Source: Phycisphaerae bacterium
GTDB taxonomy: Bacteria; Planctomycetota; Phycisphaerae; Phycisphaerales; Phycisphaeraceae
Direction of reading: 5' to 3'
Assembly (NCBI GenBank): GCA_030426385.1
Contig: JAUHYI010000033.1
Coordinates: 1 to 47,690 of the forward strand
Length of the DNA stretch: 47,690 nucleotides
The position numbers and the translations under genes are program-made. Of this stretch, positions 1 to 8,578 are shown one piece after another. The stretch's first letter is position 1. Each line of letters begins with the position of its first letter. The notes beneath the pieces are model-generated. The model worked only from the letters and a program-made list of their open reading frames with translations. It was not told where the DNA came from and did not search any database.

Positions 1-1062
1 ATACGTACGCTTGACCCGAATTTGGCGAACCCGGATTCGGATAATCTGGATTTGTTGTGGTATGACATTCGTGAGCTTGGCGTGGATGGCCGAGCGTTCG
101 ACGATACGGAATCGTATTACGATCGCTTGCCGGTGCGGGCTCAGGGCGTGGTGCCCGACATGGTGTGGGAACTCAGCAAACGTTCGGCAGGAATATGTGT
201 TCGTTTTGAAACGGATGCGAAGGAAATTCACGGACGGTGGACATTACGATATCCCGAAATGGCTTTGGATCATATGCCGGCGTTGGGGGTGAGCGGTTTG
301 GATCTCTATGGTTGGCATGATGATCGCTGGCATTTTGCGGGGGTGGGGCGTGCGGATCAGTTTCCGACGTGTTCGCGCAAAATGGTTGAAGATATGAATG
401 GCGATACTCGGCGATATCTTTTGTATTTGCCGTTGTACAACGGCGTTGAAAAAGTCGAGTTGGGTTTGCCGCGCGGCGCGACGATCTGCACGGCCGGTGA
501 GCCGAACGATGTGGGTTGCAAGCCGATTCTGTTTTATGGCACCTCGATTGTGCAGGGCGGGTGCGCCTCTCGGCCGGGCATGGCATATCCAGCGATCGTG
601 GGTCGACGTTTGAATCGGCGTACGATTAACCTGGGTTTTTCCGGCAACGGACGCGCGGAGGTTGAGGTCGCCAGGTTCATCGCCGAAATTGACGCGAGTG
701 TGTACGTGGTTGATCCGATTCCTAATTTGCAGCCGGAACAAGTGACCCAACGGATCGAGCCGTTTGTAAAAACGTTGCGAGAAGCACGGCCGACGACGCC
801 GATCGTGTTGGTTGAAAATATCACGTATCAAACAGCAGTCTTTTGCCAATCGCGCTACGATCGATACACGCAAGGTAATGCGAACATGCGCGCGGCGCAT
901 GAACGATTGCTTGCGTCCGGGGTGACGGGATTGCATTACGTAGCGGGTGATAATTTATTGGGCCACGATGGCGAAGCAACGGTTGATAGCACGCATCCAA
1001 CGGATGTGGGATTCATGCGCATGGCGGATGTGTTTGAGCCCGTCTTGCGGCCGTTGGTGTAG
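1..1062 (+). CDS. SGNH/GDSL hydrolase with GxDLY domain (5' partial)
   Basis: Esterase-type hydrolase of the SGNH fold, probably acting on acylated carbohydrate or a similar ester; the substrate cannot be read. The first part carries the GLDLYGW motif that names the GxDLY beta-rich domain usually placed before Lipase_GDSL_3. The hydrolase domain shows block I as FYGTSIVQGG (nucleophile Ser), a block like GFSGNGRAE, VDPIPNLQP, and a C-terminal HPTDVGF that supplies the catalytic His. The frame is open to the left edge. The first possible start inside the window is TTG at 22 with no Shine-Dalgarno, so the true start probably lies outside. No signal peptide can be judged. The family call is firm, the role is not. 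Confidence 0.85.
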   Translation: MRTLDPNLANPDSDNLDLLWYDIRELGVDGRAFDDTESYYDRLPVRAQGVVPDMVWELSKRSAGICVRFETDAKEIHGRWTLRYPEMALDHMPALGVSGLDLYGWHDDRWHFAGVGRADQFPTCSRKMVEDMNGDTRRYLLYLPLYNGVEKVELGLPRGATICTAGEPNDVGCKPILFYGTSIVQGGCASRPGMAYPAIVGRRLNRRTINLGFSGNGRAEVEVARFIAEIDASVYVVDPIPNLQPEQVTQRIEPFVKTLREARPTTPIVLVENITYQTAVFCQSRYDRYTQGNANMRAAHERLLASGVTGLHYVAGDNLLGHDGEATVDSTHPTDVGFMRMADVFEPVLRPLV

Positions 1063-1129
1063 GGGGGCGTGTGGGTGGGGGGGGGAGGCGTGGGGGGGCG
1101 TGGGGATGTGGGGGGGGTGAGGAGCGCAA

Positions 1130-1582
1130 TCAGTGGAACACGCGTGCGGCGCGTTGGCGGTGGATGGTTCCGCCGATGACCATGGCCGCTGTGAACAGGA
1201 CGATGTCCTTGATCAGGTATTGCCCTTCGGGTGTGGGGGTGAGAATGCTGTTGGTGAAACACACCTCGGGCAGGAGGAAGAAAGCCAACACCGTACCGGG
1301 CAAACGAATGAGCAGCAGCAGGAGCGCAATGCGATTGAGTCGGCGGAAGAGCAGGCATATTCCGATGGCGAATTCCCACCAGCCCAACACGTGCACCATA
1401 ATTTCGGGCGATCCCCAATAGATCGTGTGTGCCAAAAGCGATGTGGTGGTTTTGTAGCCGAACGGTTTGAGCAATCCAAACCAGACGAACAGCATCCCCA
1501 GTGCGAGGCGGTGAGCGATGTGGCCATAGGTTTCGAACCAATGGCCGAGGCGTCGATCGAAATTTTTAATGGTGGATCGCAT
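1130..1582 (-). CDS. DoxX-like small membrane protein
   Basis: Predicted 150-residue inner-membrane protein with about four hydrophobic helices (HRLALGMLFVWFGLLKPFG, then MVHVLGWWEFAIGICLLF, LLLLLIRLPGTVLAFFLLP, IKDIVLFTAAMVIGG). This arrangement, with a short N-terminal amphipathic lead, matches the DoxX/DUF417-type family, whose members are often of unknown function or linked to quinone and redox proteins. I chose ATG at 1582 (MRSTIKNFDRR). The frame is open further upstream, but that stretch is a low-complexity HP/T peptide typical of read-through. The gene is convergent with the hydrolase at the window start, across a G-rich spacer. No partner is obvious. Confidence 0.65.
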   Translation of the reverse strand: MRSTIKNFDRRLGHWFETYGHIAHRLALGMLFVWFGLLKPFGYKTTTSLLAHTIYWGSPEIMVHVLGWWEFAIGICLLFRRLNRIALLLLLIRLPGTVLAFFLLPEVCFTNSILTPTPEGQYLIKDIVLFTAAMVIGGTIHRQRAARVFH

Positions 1583-1742
1583 GGCTGGAGATGTTGTTAC
1601 GCGTGTGTGTTGTGGGTGTGGTGGTATGGTGTGTACGAGTGAGATGTGTTGCGACTGTCGGGACTTGTTCATTATACGGCGGCGATGGAAATTGCCGGTG
1701 AATTGCAGCCATAACGACGTGTAATTTTTCAGGAGCGTGCTT

Positions 1743-2933
1743 GTGTATATGGACCCGGCTATTCCGTATTTGGTTGCTGTGACGTTGGCGATTCTGGTGG
1801 TGGGGTTTGTATTACGGCGGTTGCGTCAGCCGCATGTGGTGGGCTATATCCTGGCGGGAATCGTGATCGGGCCGTTTGGTTTATCGGTGGTCACGGATTA
1901 CGCGACGGTTTCGCGGGTTGGCGCATTCGGGGTGTTGTTGCTGGTTTTTTTCATCGGCATGGAAATTCCATTGCGTCGGCTGGTCGCGCGTTGGCGGGCA
2001 CCGATACTGGGAACGTTGTTGGAAATCCTGATCAGCATCGCATGCGTTTGGCCATTGGGTTGGGCGCTGGGATGGAGTCGTCGCCGAATTGTGTTTATCG
2101 GTTTTGTGATCAGCATGAGCAGCACGGCCGTGATACTCAACATTCTGCGCGATCGCAAAGAACTGGATCAGCCGATTGGTCGCGATGTCACAGGGGTGAC
2201 GGTGGCGCAGGATTTGGCGGTGATCCCGATGCTATTGGTGTTGGGGTTGATGGCCGGCGATAAGCCACCGGTGATGGAGTTGTCGATGCAACTGGTGGGC
2301 GCGGTCGGAGCGTTGGGGTTATTTTTCTATATTGCCAAGCGTGGCGAGATTCGTTTGCCGTTAGCGAAGCTGATCAATCACGATCCGGAGCTACAGGTAT
2401 TTGCAGCGTTGTTTGTGTGTTTTGGGATTGCCCTGGCCACGGGATTATTGCATTTGTCAGCGGCGCTGGGCGCGTTTCTGGCAGGCGTGGTTTTGGCTGC
2501 GGCGCGACAGGCGGATTGGGTGCGTGAACACATGGAGCCGTTCCGGGTGGTTTTCGTGGGGTTGTTTTTTGTGTCGATTGGGATGCTGATAAACCTGCGG
2601 TTTTTGTACGACCATTTGGCGATGCTGGCCATCCTGGTGATGGTGGTTTTCGTGATGAACACCGTCATCAATGCGCTGATGCTGCGGGCGGTCGGGCAAC
2701 CATGGCGAATGAGTATTTACGGCGGAGCGCTGTTGTCCCAGATCGGCGAATTCAGTTTCGTACTCGCGGCGGTCGGATTACAGAACGGCATCATTACTGA
2801 TTATGCGTACCACACCAGTATCGCGGTGATTTGTTTATCGCTGTTGTTGAGCCCGCCATGGATCGCGATGGTGCGCCGGTTTACAACGGCAAAGACAACG
2901 ATAACGGCGACGGCGGATGGCGAATTGCGATAG
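1743..2933 (+). CDS. CPA2-family monovalent cation:proton antiporter (KefB/RosB-like membrane domain)
   Basis: Integral membrane transporter exchanging Na+ or K+ for H+ in the inner membrane. About twelve hydrophobic segments are visible. Typical CPA2 blocks include RLRQPHVVGYILAGIVIGP near residues 26-45, VFFIGMEIPLRRL, ISMSSTAVILNIL, and HLSAALGAFLAGVVLA in the second half. At about 396 residues it carries only the exchanger domain; the C-terminal TrkA-N/RCK regulatory domain of full-length KefB/KefC is absent. AGGAG at 1731-1735 sits 7 nt before GTG 1743 and 13 nt before ATG 1749, so GTG is preferred and ATG is the alternative. It stands alone between oppositely oriented genes. Ion specificity is unknown. 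Confidence 0.85.
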   Translation: MYMDPAIPYLVAVTLAILVVGFVLRRLRQPHVVGYILAGIVIGPFGLSVVTDYATVSRVGAFGVLLLVFFIGMEIPLRRLVARWRAPILGTLLEILISIACVWPLGWALGWSRRRIVFIGFVISMSSTAVILNILRDRKELDQPIGRDVTGVTVAQDLAVIPMLLVLGLMAGDKPPVMELSMQLVGAVGALGLFFYIAKRGEIRLPLAKLINHDPELQVFAALFVCFGIALATGLLHLSAALGAFLAGVVLAAARQADWVREHMEPFRVVFVGLFFVSIGMLINLRFLYDHLAMLAILVMVVFVMNTVINALMLRAVGQPWRMSIYGGALLSQIGEFSFVLAAVGLQNGIITDYAYHTSIAVICLSLLLSPPWIAMVRRFTTAKTTITATADGELR

Positions 2934-2959
2934 GCAATAGAGGTTGAAGCGGGGGAATT

Positions 2960-4381
2960 TTATTGCGCAGGTTCAGATTCAGATTCGGATTCGGATTCAG
3001 GTTCGAGTGCGGTGGGTGTGATGATGATGGCGTGGGTGACCGGCGTGACGGCAGCACGGACGTTGGCGGCATCCTGAGCGTTGCGCTCGAGCAATTTACG
3101 GCGCAGGATTGCGGTGGCCTGGCCGACCTCGGGGTCGTCGGGGAAGTCATTAATCAAGGAACGGAAATGAGTGATGACGTGTTTGATGGTGTAGGTTTCG
3201 ATTTTTTGTTTGTGAGCGACGGCTTGCGAGAGTGTTTTGAATGTGGCAGAAAACGGGTTGTCTAAAAACGCGTCGGCGAGATTGATGCCTGCTTCCAATT
3301 CTGTTTTGGTGAATGTTTTGGTTTGGCTGCCCCAGGTGATGTCGGCGGTTGGTTCGGACAGATTGTTGACGATCAGCATGAATCGGTTGAGGTCCGCATT
3401 GAACGGAATGAACGGCAAAATGCTGCGCGTGTTGGTGGGGTCGTTGTCTTTTCCGTCGTGAAAACAAAACGGATAGCGGGTGCTTTCAATTTTGAGGGTG
3501 CCGTTGTCAGTGGATAGCACGCGATGGCCGTCGGTGGCCGAGGCTGAGAGGCTGTTGTTTTTCGCATCGACAGTAATGGTGCCGATGTGGCCGTCGAAGC
3601 CCATGGCCTTGAGAAATGCGTAGGCCATGACGATATGGCCGTTGGGGTAAGGGTGGACGCCGTCGCGTCCGGCAACATGATAAGCAGGGCCGAGTTCGGC
3701 CTTGGCGTCTTGCATGGTCTGGAGCATGAGCGTGTGCAGCGGGGCATACACGAAGTTGTTTTCCTGAGCCACGCGTCCGGCGATTTCGCTGAGCTTGGCG
3801 AGGTTGTCGTTGTAGTGCTGGTCGGCTTCGGGATCGTTGGGGCGCCAGGTGTCGGCATCGACCACGCCGGGCCCGCCGACGATCATCGTGCGAACGCCGA
3901 GCTGTTTGCTTTGTTCCTGAATGCTGCGTGTGCCTTTTTCATAGGCAGCGCCGATGTCGTCGTTGTAGGTTCGGTATCGCCCGTCGTTCATGCCATAACA
4001 GGTGGTGACCACGGTGGGTTGCCAGGGTGCCATGTCGTTTTGCAAACGCGTGGCAAAACCAGGGGCACGCTCGCCGCCCCAACCGAATTGATACGTGGTC
4101 AGTTCGAGCTGGGGCACGCAGGCGAGCAGATACAGTTCCATGAATCGGCTGTATAGTTTTTGCTCGGTGATCGAATCGCCGACGATGGCGATGCGATCGC
4201 CCTTTTGAATGACGAGTTCATTCGATGGCGCTAGTGGTTGGGTTAGTGGTTGGGTTGGCGATGCGTCGGCCAGCGTCGGCGTCGCAGGTACAGCGAGTAT
4301 GGCGAAGCATAAAATCGCGATAAGGGTTGAGAGCGTGGGACGAATTAGGCGAATGCATTGATCGGAGAAATGTGTTTTCAT
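2960..4381 (-). CDS. secreted SGNH/GDSL hydrolase
   Basis: Exported esterase-type enzyme of 473 residues. An N-terminal signal peptide spans about residues 1-38 (RLIRPTLSTLIAILCFAILAVPATPTLADA). The SGNH blocks follow in order: IAIVGDSIT with Ser70, GWGGERAPG, CYGMNDGRY with the oxyanion Asn, and RDGVHPYPNGH with the Asp-x-x-His pair. A region of roughly 200 residues after the hydrolase core is unassigned. The protein ends in an acidic Glu-Ser repeat tail. ATG 4381 was chosen because it directly precedes the signal peptide. Upstream in-frame sequence is proline-rich read-through. In planctomycetes such proteins often work on acetylated polysaccharide, but substrate evidence here is absent. 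Confidence 0.85.
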   Translation of the reverse strand: MKTHFSDQCIRLIRPTLSTLIAILCFAILAVPATPTLADASPTQPLTQPLAPSNELVIQKGDRIAIVGDSITEQKLYSRFMELYLLACVPQLELTTYQFGWGGERAPGFATRLQNDMAPWQPTVVTTCYGMNDGRYRTYNDDIGAAYEKGTRSIQEQSKQLGVRTMIVGGPGVVDADTWRPNDPEADQHYNDNLAKLSEIAGRVAQENNFVYAPLHTLMLQTMQDAKAELGPAYHVAGRDGVHPYPNGHIVMAYAFLKAMGFDGHIGTITVDAKNNSLSASATDGHRVLSTDNGTLKIESTRYPFCFHDGKDNDPTNTRSILPFIPFNADLNRFMLIVNNLSEPTADITWGSQTKTFTKTELEAGINLADAFLDNPFSATFKTLSQAVAHKQKIETYTIKHVITHFRSLINDFPDDPEVGQATAILRRKLLERNAQDAANVRAAVTPVTHAIIITPTALEPESESESESEPAQ

Positions 4382-4469
4382 GGGGAATATCGTATCGCAA
4401 GGGTGGCAGTGGTGCCGGGTATGTTGAGTGTTGTGTGCGAACGGGTGGCACTGCGGATAACGGAGGCCT

Positions 4470-4486
4470 AGCGGACGCTGTCCGCT
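4470..4486. repeat. short perfect palindrome
   Basis: AGCGGAC, a 3-nt spacer, then GTCCGCT form a perfect 7-bp inverted repeat in the 257-nt gap between the divergent secreted hydrolase and ruvA. There is no T-run, so a terminator is unlikely. It could be a small operator or a REP-like remnant. I saw no second copy in this window. Confidence 0.4.
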
Positions 4487-4638
4487 GGCTATGAAAGCAA
4501 GGGGTGGAATTCCAATTGTGCGGTGCGCGTTTGGATCAGGCGATGCCGAGGTATTTGTCACGGCCTGCTGCGAGTGCAGCGATTTTGCCTGAAAGGCGGG
4601 TGGTGGTGAATGCGAGGGGGAATGGTTAGGCTGTTGGG

Positions 4639-5373
4639 ATGATTGCACGCATAGAAGGATTGCTGGAAAGTGTGGACAAGGGTGCGGTTTTGGTGCGCCC
4701 AGGCGCGAGAGATAACACGGGGGGCGTGGGTGGGGGGGGGGCTGGGGGGTATGTTGGCGGGGGGTTGACGTATGAGGTTCTGGTGCCTGCGTTTGCGGGG
4801 GCTCGGCTGGGTTTGATGGTGGGCCAGGTGGTGACACTGGAGACGATGGCATTTTTGGAATCGCAGAACCAGGGCGCGAGTTTCACGCCGAGGTTAGCCG
4901 GTTTTTTGACGGTGGATGATCGCGCGTTTTTTGAGCTGTTGACCACGTGCAAGGGGATTGGCAATCGCAAGGCGTTACGAGCGATGGCATTGGATTGCGG
5001 GCAAATTGCCGGGGCGATTGCGGACCGTGATGTGGCGCTGTTGCAGTCGTTGCCCGAGATTGGCAAGCGGACAGCCGAGACGGTCGTCGCGACATTGCAC
5101 GGGAAAGTGGAGCGGTTCATCTCGGCGGGGGCGCTGGCGATGGGATCGAGTGCGGAGGTGGCTGGGGATGGTGGGGATGCGGGTGGCCAGGGCGCTAAGC
5201 CGCATGCAGCGGGAAGAATGGCGCGGGAGGCGTTGGAGGTATTGTTAACGCTGGGCGAAAACCGGGTGCAAGCGGTGGAATGGATCGACACGGTGCTGCG
5301 CGACAACGAGGATCGGCCCAGCGATGTGGAGGCGCTGGTGCAACGGGTGTATGCGAAGAAGTCGGGCGGGTAG
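4639..5373 (+). CDS. ruvA: Holliday junction branch migration protein RuvA, with Gly-rich insertion
   Basis: RuvA binds Holliday junctions as a tetramer and loads the RuvB helicase in recombinational repair. Domain I (OB fold) starts MIARIEGLLESVDKGAVLV and resumes at GLTYEVLVP. Domain II has the two helix-hairpin-helix motifs CKGIGNRKALRAM (about 104-116) and LPEIGKRTAETVV (138-150). Domain III near the C-terminus (AREALEVLLTLGENRVQAVEWI) is the RuvB-contact region. At 244 residues it is about 40 longer than usual. The surplus is a Gly-rich insertion near residues 22-42, where the beta hairpin of domain I is normally short, and a Gly/Ala-rich linker before domain III (about 168-192). The first insertion is encoded by a G-run like those between genes. 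ruvB and ruvC are not adjacent. Confidence 0.93.
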   Translation: MIARIEGLLESVDKGAVLVRPGARDNTGGVGGGGAGGYVGGGLTYEVLVPAFAGARLGLMVGQVVTLETMAFLESQNQGASFTPRLAGFLTVDDRAFFELLTTCKGIGNRKALRAMALDCGQIAGAIADRDVALLQSLPEIGKRTAETVVATLHGKVERFISAGALAMGSSAEVAGDGGDAGGQGAKPHAAGRMAREALEVLLTLGENRVQAVEWIDTVLRDNEDRPSDVEALVQRVYAKKSGG

Positions 5374-5397
5374 GTATCGCTTTACGATTCATACCAG

Positions 5398-5417
5398 CTC
5401 CCGGCGAATACCGGGAG
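5398..5417 (+). repeat. CTCCCGG hairpin repeat (copy b1)
   Basis: CTCCCGG, a CGAATA loop, and CCGGGAG form a perfect 7-bp stem followed by TTTGTG, 25 nt after the ruvA stop codon. Three more copies with the same loop and the same TTTGT tail occur at 20766, 30597 and 35518. Position and shape fit a 3'-end structure, but the T-tract is too short to call a strong terminator. This copy lacks the longer inverted repeats that flank the copies at 20766 and 35518. Confidence 0.7.
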
Positions 5418-5533
5418 TTTGTGGGAGGGGTGATAACTAACGGGGCGTGATTATTAGGGGTCGAAATGGTTTTTTTATGCGATTTTGTTGAATTTGGGGT
5501 TTTAATTTTATAACGCGGTGTTATTTTGTAGGG

Positions 5534-6766
5534 ATGCGGACGGATACGAGCCAATCTGCGATTTTGTTTGCGCTGCACCGATGCGGGGCGATGAGTCGGG
5601 CAGAATTGCACCGTGAGACAGGGATTCGGCCGACCACGGTGGGGGTGGTGGTGGACCAGTTGACGGAGGCGGGGCTGGTCCGGGCATGTACCGGTGAGGC
5701 GGAGGTTGGCGTGGGAAGGGTGGGGCGGGGTCGGCCTGCGATGCCTGTGGAAATTGATCCGGTGGGTAAGCATTTAATAGGTTTGGCCCTGAAGCCAGGT
5801 TGGATCGAAGTGGGACGCACGAATTTGCGCGGCGGGGTGTTGGGTCGGGCGGAACGGATAGCGATCGGCGATGGGGATGTGATGACGCTGGCGGCGAAGG
5901 CGGTGGTGGATGTCATGTCGCGACAGACGGTCGCGGTGGGAATTTCCGCGCCAGGGTTTATCGATTTGGAACGAATGACGTTGTTGATGAGCTCAGTGAC
6001 CAGCGGGCGGCGCGAGATTTCATTTGGTGCGATTGTTGAGGGCGTGGATGAAGCGGCGGCGCGGTTGGGGTTGGTCGACAGTGGCGGCGCCAGTGGTGGA
6101 GGTGGTAGCGGTGGGAGTAGTGTTAGTGGTGGGGGGGTGGCGATATGTTTGGATACCGAGGTTCACGCGGTGGGTGAGCGTTGGCGATTAACGCATCATG
6201 TAGAGCCGAGCGAGGATGTGCTGTTGGTGTCATTGGCTGATGGTGCGATTGGTGCGTCGATGATGATCGAGGGCAAGCCGAATGCGGGATGCGTGTTGTC
6301 TGCCAATGAGTTGGGGCATTGTCGATGGGGCGTGGCGACACCGCCATGCTATTGCGGGCATACGGGGTGCATTGAACGGCTATTCAGTTCGGATTGTTTG
6401 CCGGATTTTGAAACGAAATTAAGCGAGGCCGGTTTGCCTGATGCGGGCGCGCGTGAGGCGGTGGGGCAGTTGGCAATGGTGTTGGCGAATTTTGCAAATT
6501 TTGTGAGGCCCGCGCGATTGGTATTGGCCGGGCCTGTGATGCGATATGTGGATTTTGCCGACGAGTTGGTGCGACAGGTGCGTGGTCAGTTGCTGTCGGT
6601 AATCGGGGAACGGCTGCGCATCGAGCGATGGGCCGAAGATTGTGTGGGCACGGCAGAGTCAGCGGCATGGTTGCCGTTGGCAATGCTGATGGGGCAACGT
6701 GTGCCTGCGCATTGCGCGGGGACGGAATTATCAAGTGGTTCTTTGAATGGTTTGGTGTCAACATGA
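5534..6766 (+). CDS. ROK-family transcriptional repressor
   Basis: Predicted sugar-responsive DNA-binding repressor of the NagC/Mlc type, 410 residues. A winged helix-turn-helix lies at about residues 10-52 (LHRCGAMSRAELHRETGIRPTTVGVVVDQLTEAGLV). The ROK core follows, with the zinc/ligand signature ELGHCRWG...CYCGHTGCIE near residues 259-281 (Cys272, Cys274, Cys279). The usual DIGGT phosphate loop is replaced by a sequence around GLALKPGWIEVGRTN, so kinase activity is unlikely. Residues about 183-201 are a Gly/Ser-rich insertion encoded by a G-rich tract. Its stop overlaps the start of the next gene (ATGA at 6763-6766), so it is translationally coupled to the sugar genes it probably controls. 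ATG 5534 was used; it has no strong Shine-Dalgarno. Confidence 0.88.
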   Translation: MRTDTSQSAILFALHRCGAMSRAELHRETGIRPTTVGVVVDQLTEAGLVRACTGEAEVGVGRVGRGRPAMPVEIDPVGKHLIGLALKPGWIEVGRTNLRGGVLGRAERIAIGDGDVMTLAAKAVVDVMSRQTVAVGISAPGFIDLERMTLLMSSVTSGRREISFGAIVEGVDEAAARLGLVDSGGASGGGGSGGSSVSGGGVAICLDTEVHAVGERWRLTHHVEPSEDVLLVSLADGAIGASMMIEGKPNAGCVLSANELGHCRWGVATPPCYCGHTGCIERLFSSDCLPDFETKLSEAGLPDAGAREAVGQLAMVLANFANFVRPARLVLAGPVMRYVDFADELVRQVRGQLLSVIGERLRIERWAEDCVGTAESAAWLPLAMLMGQRVPAHCAGTELSSGSLNGLVST

Positions 6767-7533
6767 GTGGAACGAGTGAACTAACGCGGAAAGTGGTGCT
6801 GAGTTTTTTGGCGCATCCGGATGACGCGGAAATTTTGTGTGGGGGGACGTTGACGCTATTGGCCAAGCGCGGATGGGAAGTGCACATTGCGACAGCCACG
6901 CCTGGCGATTGCGGGTCGGCCACGCAAGATGCACAAACGATCTCAAAGATTCGTCGCGGCGAAGGGGCAGCGGCGGCAGCGGTGATCGGCGCGACGTATC
7001 ACTGTCTGGAAGAACAGGATGTGCATGTCGTGTTTGATAAGCCCACGATCAACAAAGCGATCGATTTATTTCGCACGATCAATCCGACATTGGTGTTAAC
7101 GCATCCGCGGTTTGACTACATGTTGGATCATGAGCAGGTGCATTTGTTGGCACGCGAAGCAGCGTTTGCATTTGCGATACCGAATGCGTCGCCGATGCCA
7201 CTGCCGACTGACGCGCGTGTGCCGTATCTGTATTATGTGGATCCGTTGGAAGGAATCGATCCGTATTCGGGTGCGGTGGTTGAACCGACCACGGTGATCG
7301 ACATCAGTGGGGTGATGGATACGAAAGAGAAAATGTTAGCGTCGCATGTATCACAGCGCGAATGGTTGCGGGCGCATCACGGCATGGACGAATACATTGA
7401 TGCGATGAAACGCCATGGCGAAATGCGAGGCAAGGATGTCAGCGGCGGGGGTGTGGCGTATGGCGAGGCATTCCGACAACACCTGGGACATGCGTTTGCG
7501 CATGATGATTTGTTGGTCAGCGAACTGGCATAA
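6763..7533 (+). CDS. PIG-L family N-deacetylase
   Basis: Zinc-dependent amidohydrolase that removes an acetyl group from GlcNAc-type substrates. It has 256 residues with the family signature AHPDDAE at 17-23 (His18, Asp21) and the second metal block DHEQVH at 122-127. ATG 6763 overlaps the ROK stop codon as ATGA, which fixes the start and shows an operon. Position directly after a NagC-like repressor and before isomerase, oxidoreductase and NagB-like genes suggests it deacetylates an N-acetylated sugar entering that pathway. Distantly related family members act on mycothiol precursors or diacetylchitobiose, so the substrate remains inferred. Confidence 0.9.
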   Translation: MSGTSELTRKVVLSFLAHPDDAEILCGGTLTLLAKRGWEVHIATATPGDCGSATQDAQTISKIRRGEGAAAAAVIGATYHCLEEQDVHVVFDKPTINKAIDLFRTINPTLVLTHPRFDYMLDHEQVHLLAREAAFAFAIPNASPMPLPTDARVPYLYYVDPLEGIDPYSGAVVEPTTVIDISGVMDTKEKMLASHVSQREWLRAHHGMDEYIDAMKRHGEMRGKDVSGGGVAYGEAFRQHLGHAFAHDDLLVSELA

Positions 7534-7632
7534 AACAGGGTGCGATTTGTGCGTGCGTGCGTGTGTGGGGGTGGGGGGGGGCGAGTTTTGTAACGTGTAA
7601 TTTTGAAAACAAGAAACGTATAGGAGCGTGTC

Positions 7633-8475
7633 ATGATTAAAGGTATTAGTTACTGGTCGATGAAAGACGGTTTGGCCAATACGCATCCGGTGGATGATGC
7701 ATTGAATGAAACGAAGAAGGCTGGGTTTGATGCGTTGGAATTATGCATTGGGCCTGAGGGCGCGGTGCATGTGGGTTTGACCGAAGACGAGTGCGGCGCG
7801 ATTCGTAAGCAGGTGGATGCCGCGGGCGTGGTTGTGCAGACCTTGGCAAGCGGGATGAGCTGGGGTTTTAATCCGGTGAGCAATGATGCGGCGGTGCGTG
7901 AGAAAGCGATCGAACTGCATGAAGCGGCGCTGCAACGAGCGGCGTGGTTGGGATGCGATGCGATGCTGTTTGTGCCGGGAACGGTGAACAGCCCGATTTC
8001 ACCTGATGAACATGTGCGATACGACGAAGCGATGGAACGGGCGAAGGTGGCGGTGGGTCGTTTGCTGAAGACGGCGGAGCGTGTGGGCGTTGATCTGTGC
8101 GTTGAAAACGTGTGGAACGGTTTCATGTATTCGCCGTTGGAGTTTAAGGATTTTGTAGATTCGTTCGGCCACGAACGGCTGGGCGTCTATTTTGATTGCG
8201 GGAATTTAATGGGGTACCAACAGTGGCCCCCACATTGGATTGAACTGTTGGGCGAACGGATCAAGCGCGTGCACGTGAAGGGATTCAAAGAAGCGTTTGG
8301 TTTTGAAGGGACGTATGCGTTTTGCGATCTAGGTGCGGGCGATGTGCCCTGGAAAGAAACGGCTGCGGCGCTGAAAGCGATTGGTTACGACAAAACCGTG
8401 ATCGCGGAGATGATGCCTTGGCGAGAAGATTTGCTGGCTGTGACGAGCAAAGCGATGAACACGATATTCGGATGA
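7633..8475 (+). CDS. sugar phosphate isomerase/epimerase (xylose isomerase-like TIM barrel)
   Basis: A 280-residue AP_endonuc_2/xylose-isomerase-like barrel. Metal-ligand blocks appear in order: LCVENVWNG (Glu), LGVYFDCGN (Asp), KRVHVKGFK (His) and VIAEMMPW (Glu). Family members isomerise or epimerise free or phosphorylated sugars, ketosugars and inositols. AGGAG at 7622-7626 lies 6 nt before ATG 7633. It is the third gene of the run that starts with the ROK repressor, 99 nt after the deacetylase; that gap holds a G-run. It probably interconverts an intermediate made or used by the neighbouring oxidoreductase. The exact reaction is not readable. Confidence 0.88.
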   Translation: MIKGISYWSMKDGLANTHPVDDALNETKKAGFDALELCIGPEGAVHVGLTEDECGAIRKQVDAAGVVVQTLASGMSWGFNPVSNDAAVREKAIELHEAALQRAAWLGCDAMLFVPGTVNSPISPDEHVRYDEAMERAKVAVGRLLKTAERVGVDLCVENVWNGFMYSPLEFKDFVDSFGHERLGVYFDCGNLMGYQQWPPHWIELLGERIKRVHVKGFKEAFGFEGTYAFCDLGAGDVPWKETAAALKAIGYDKTVIAEMMPWREDLLAVTSKAMNTIFG

Positions 8476-8578
8476 ATTCGATGGTAGAGTTGGGTGGGGA
8501 TAGAAAAATACTGATGTGCGAAAGCGCGATGTGGGGATGTTTTTTAACGAATGAAATTTTTTGAAAGCGAGTTAGGTT

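Noticed and set aside
244..936. Long minus-strand ORF opposite the first SGNH hydrolase
   Set aside because: It lies fully antisense to a gene with clear GxDLY and SGNH motifs, and its peptide is His/Arg-rich without any recognisable fold.
1063..1129. G-rich stretch after the first hydrolase as a full copy of the dispersed motif
   Set aside because: It has G-runs with GTG/GCG spacing but lacks the GGGGGAA unit, so it was not counted as a motif copy.
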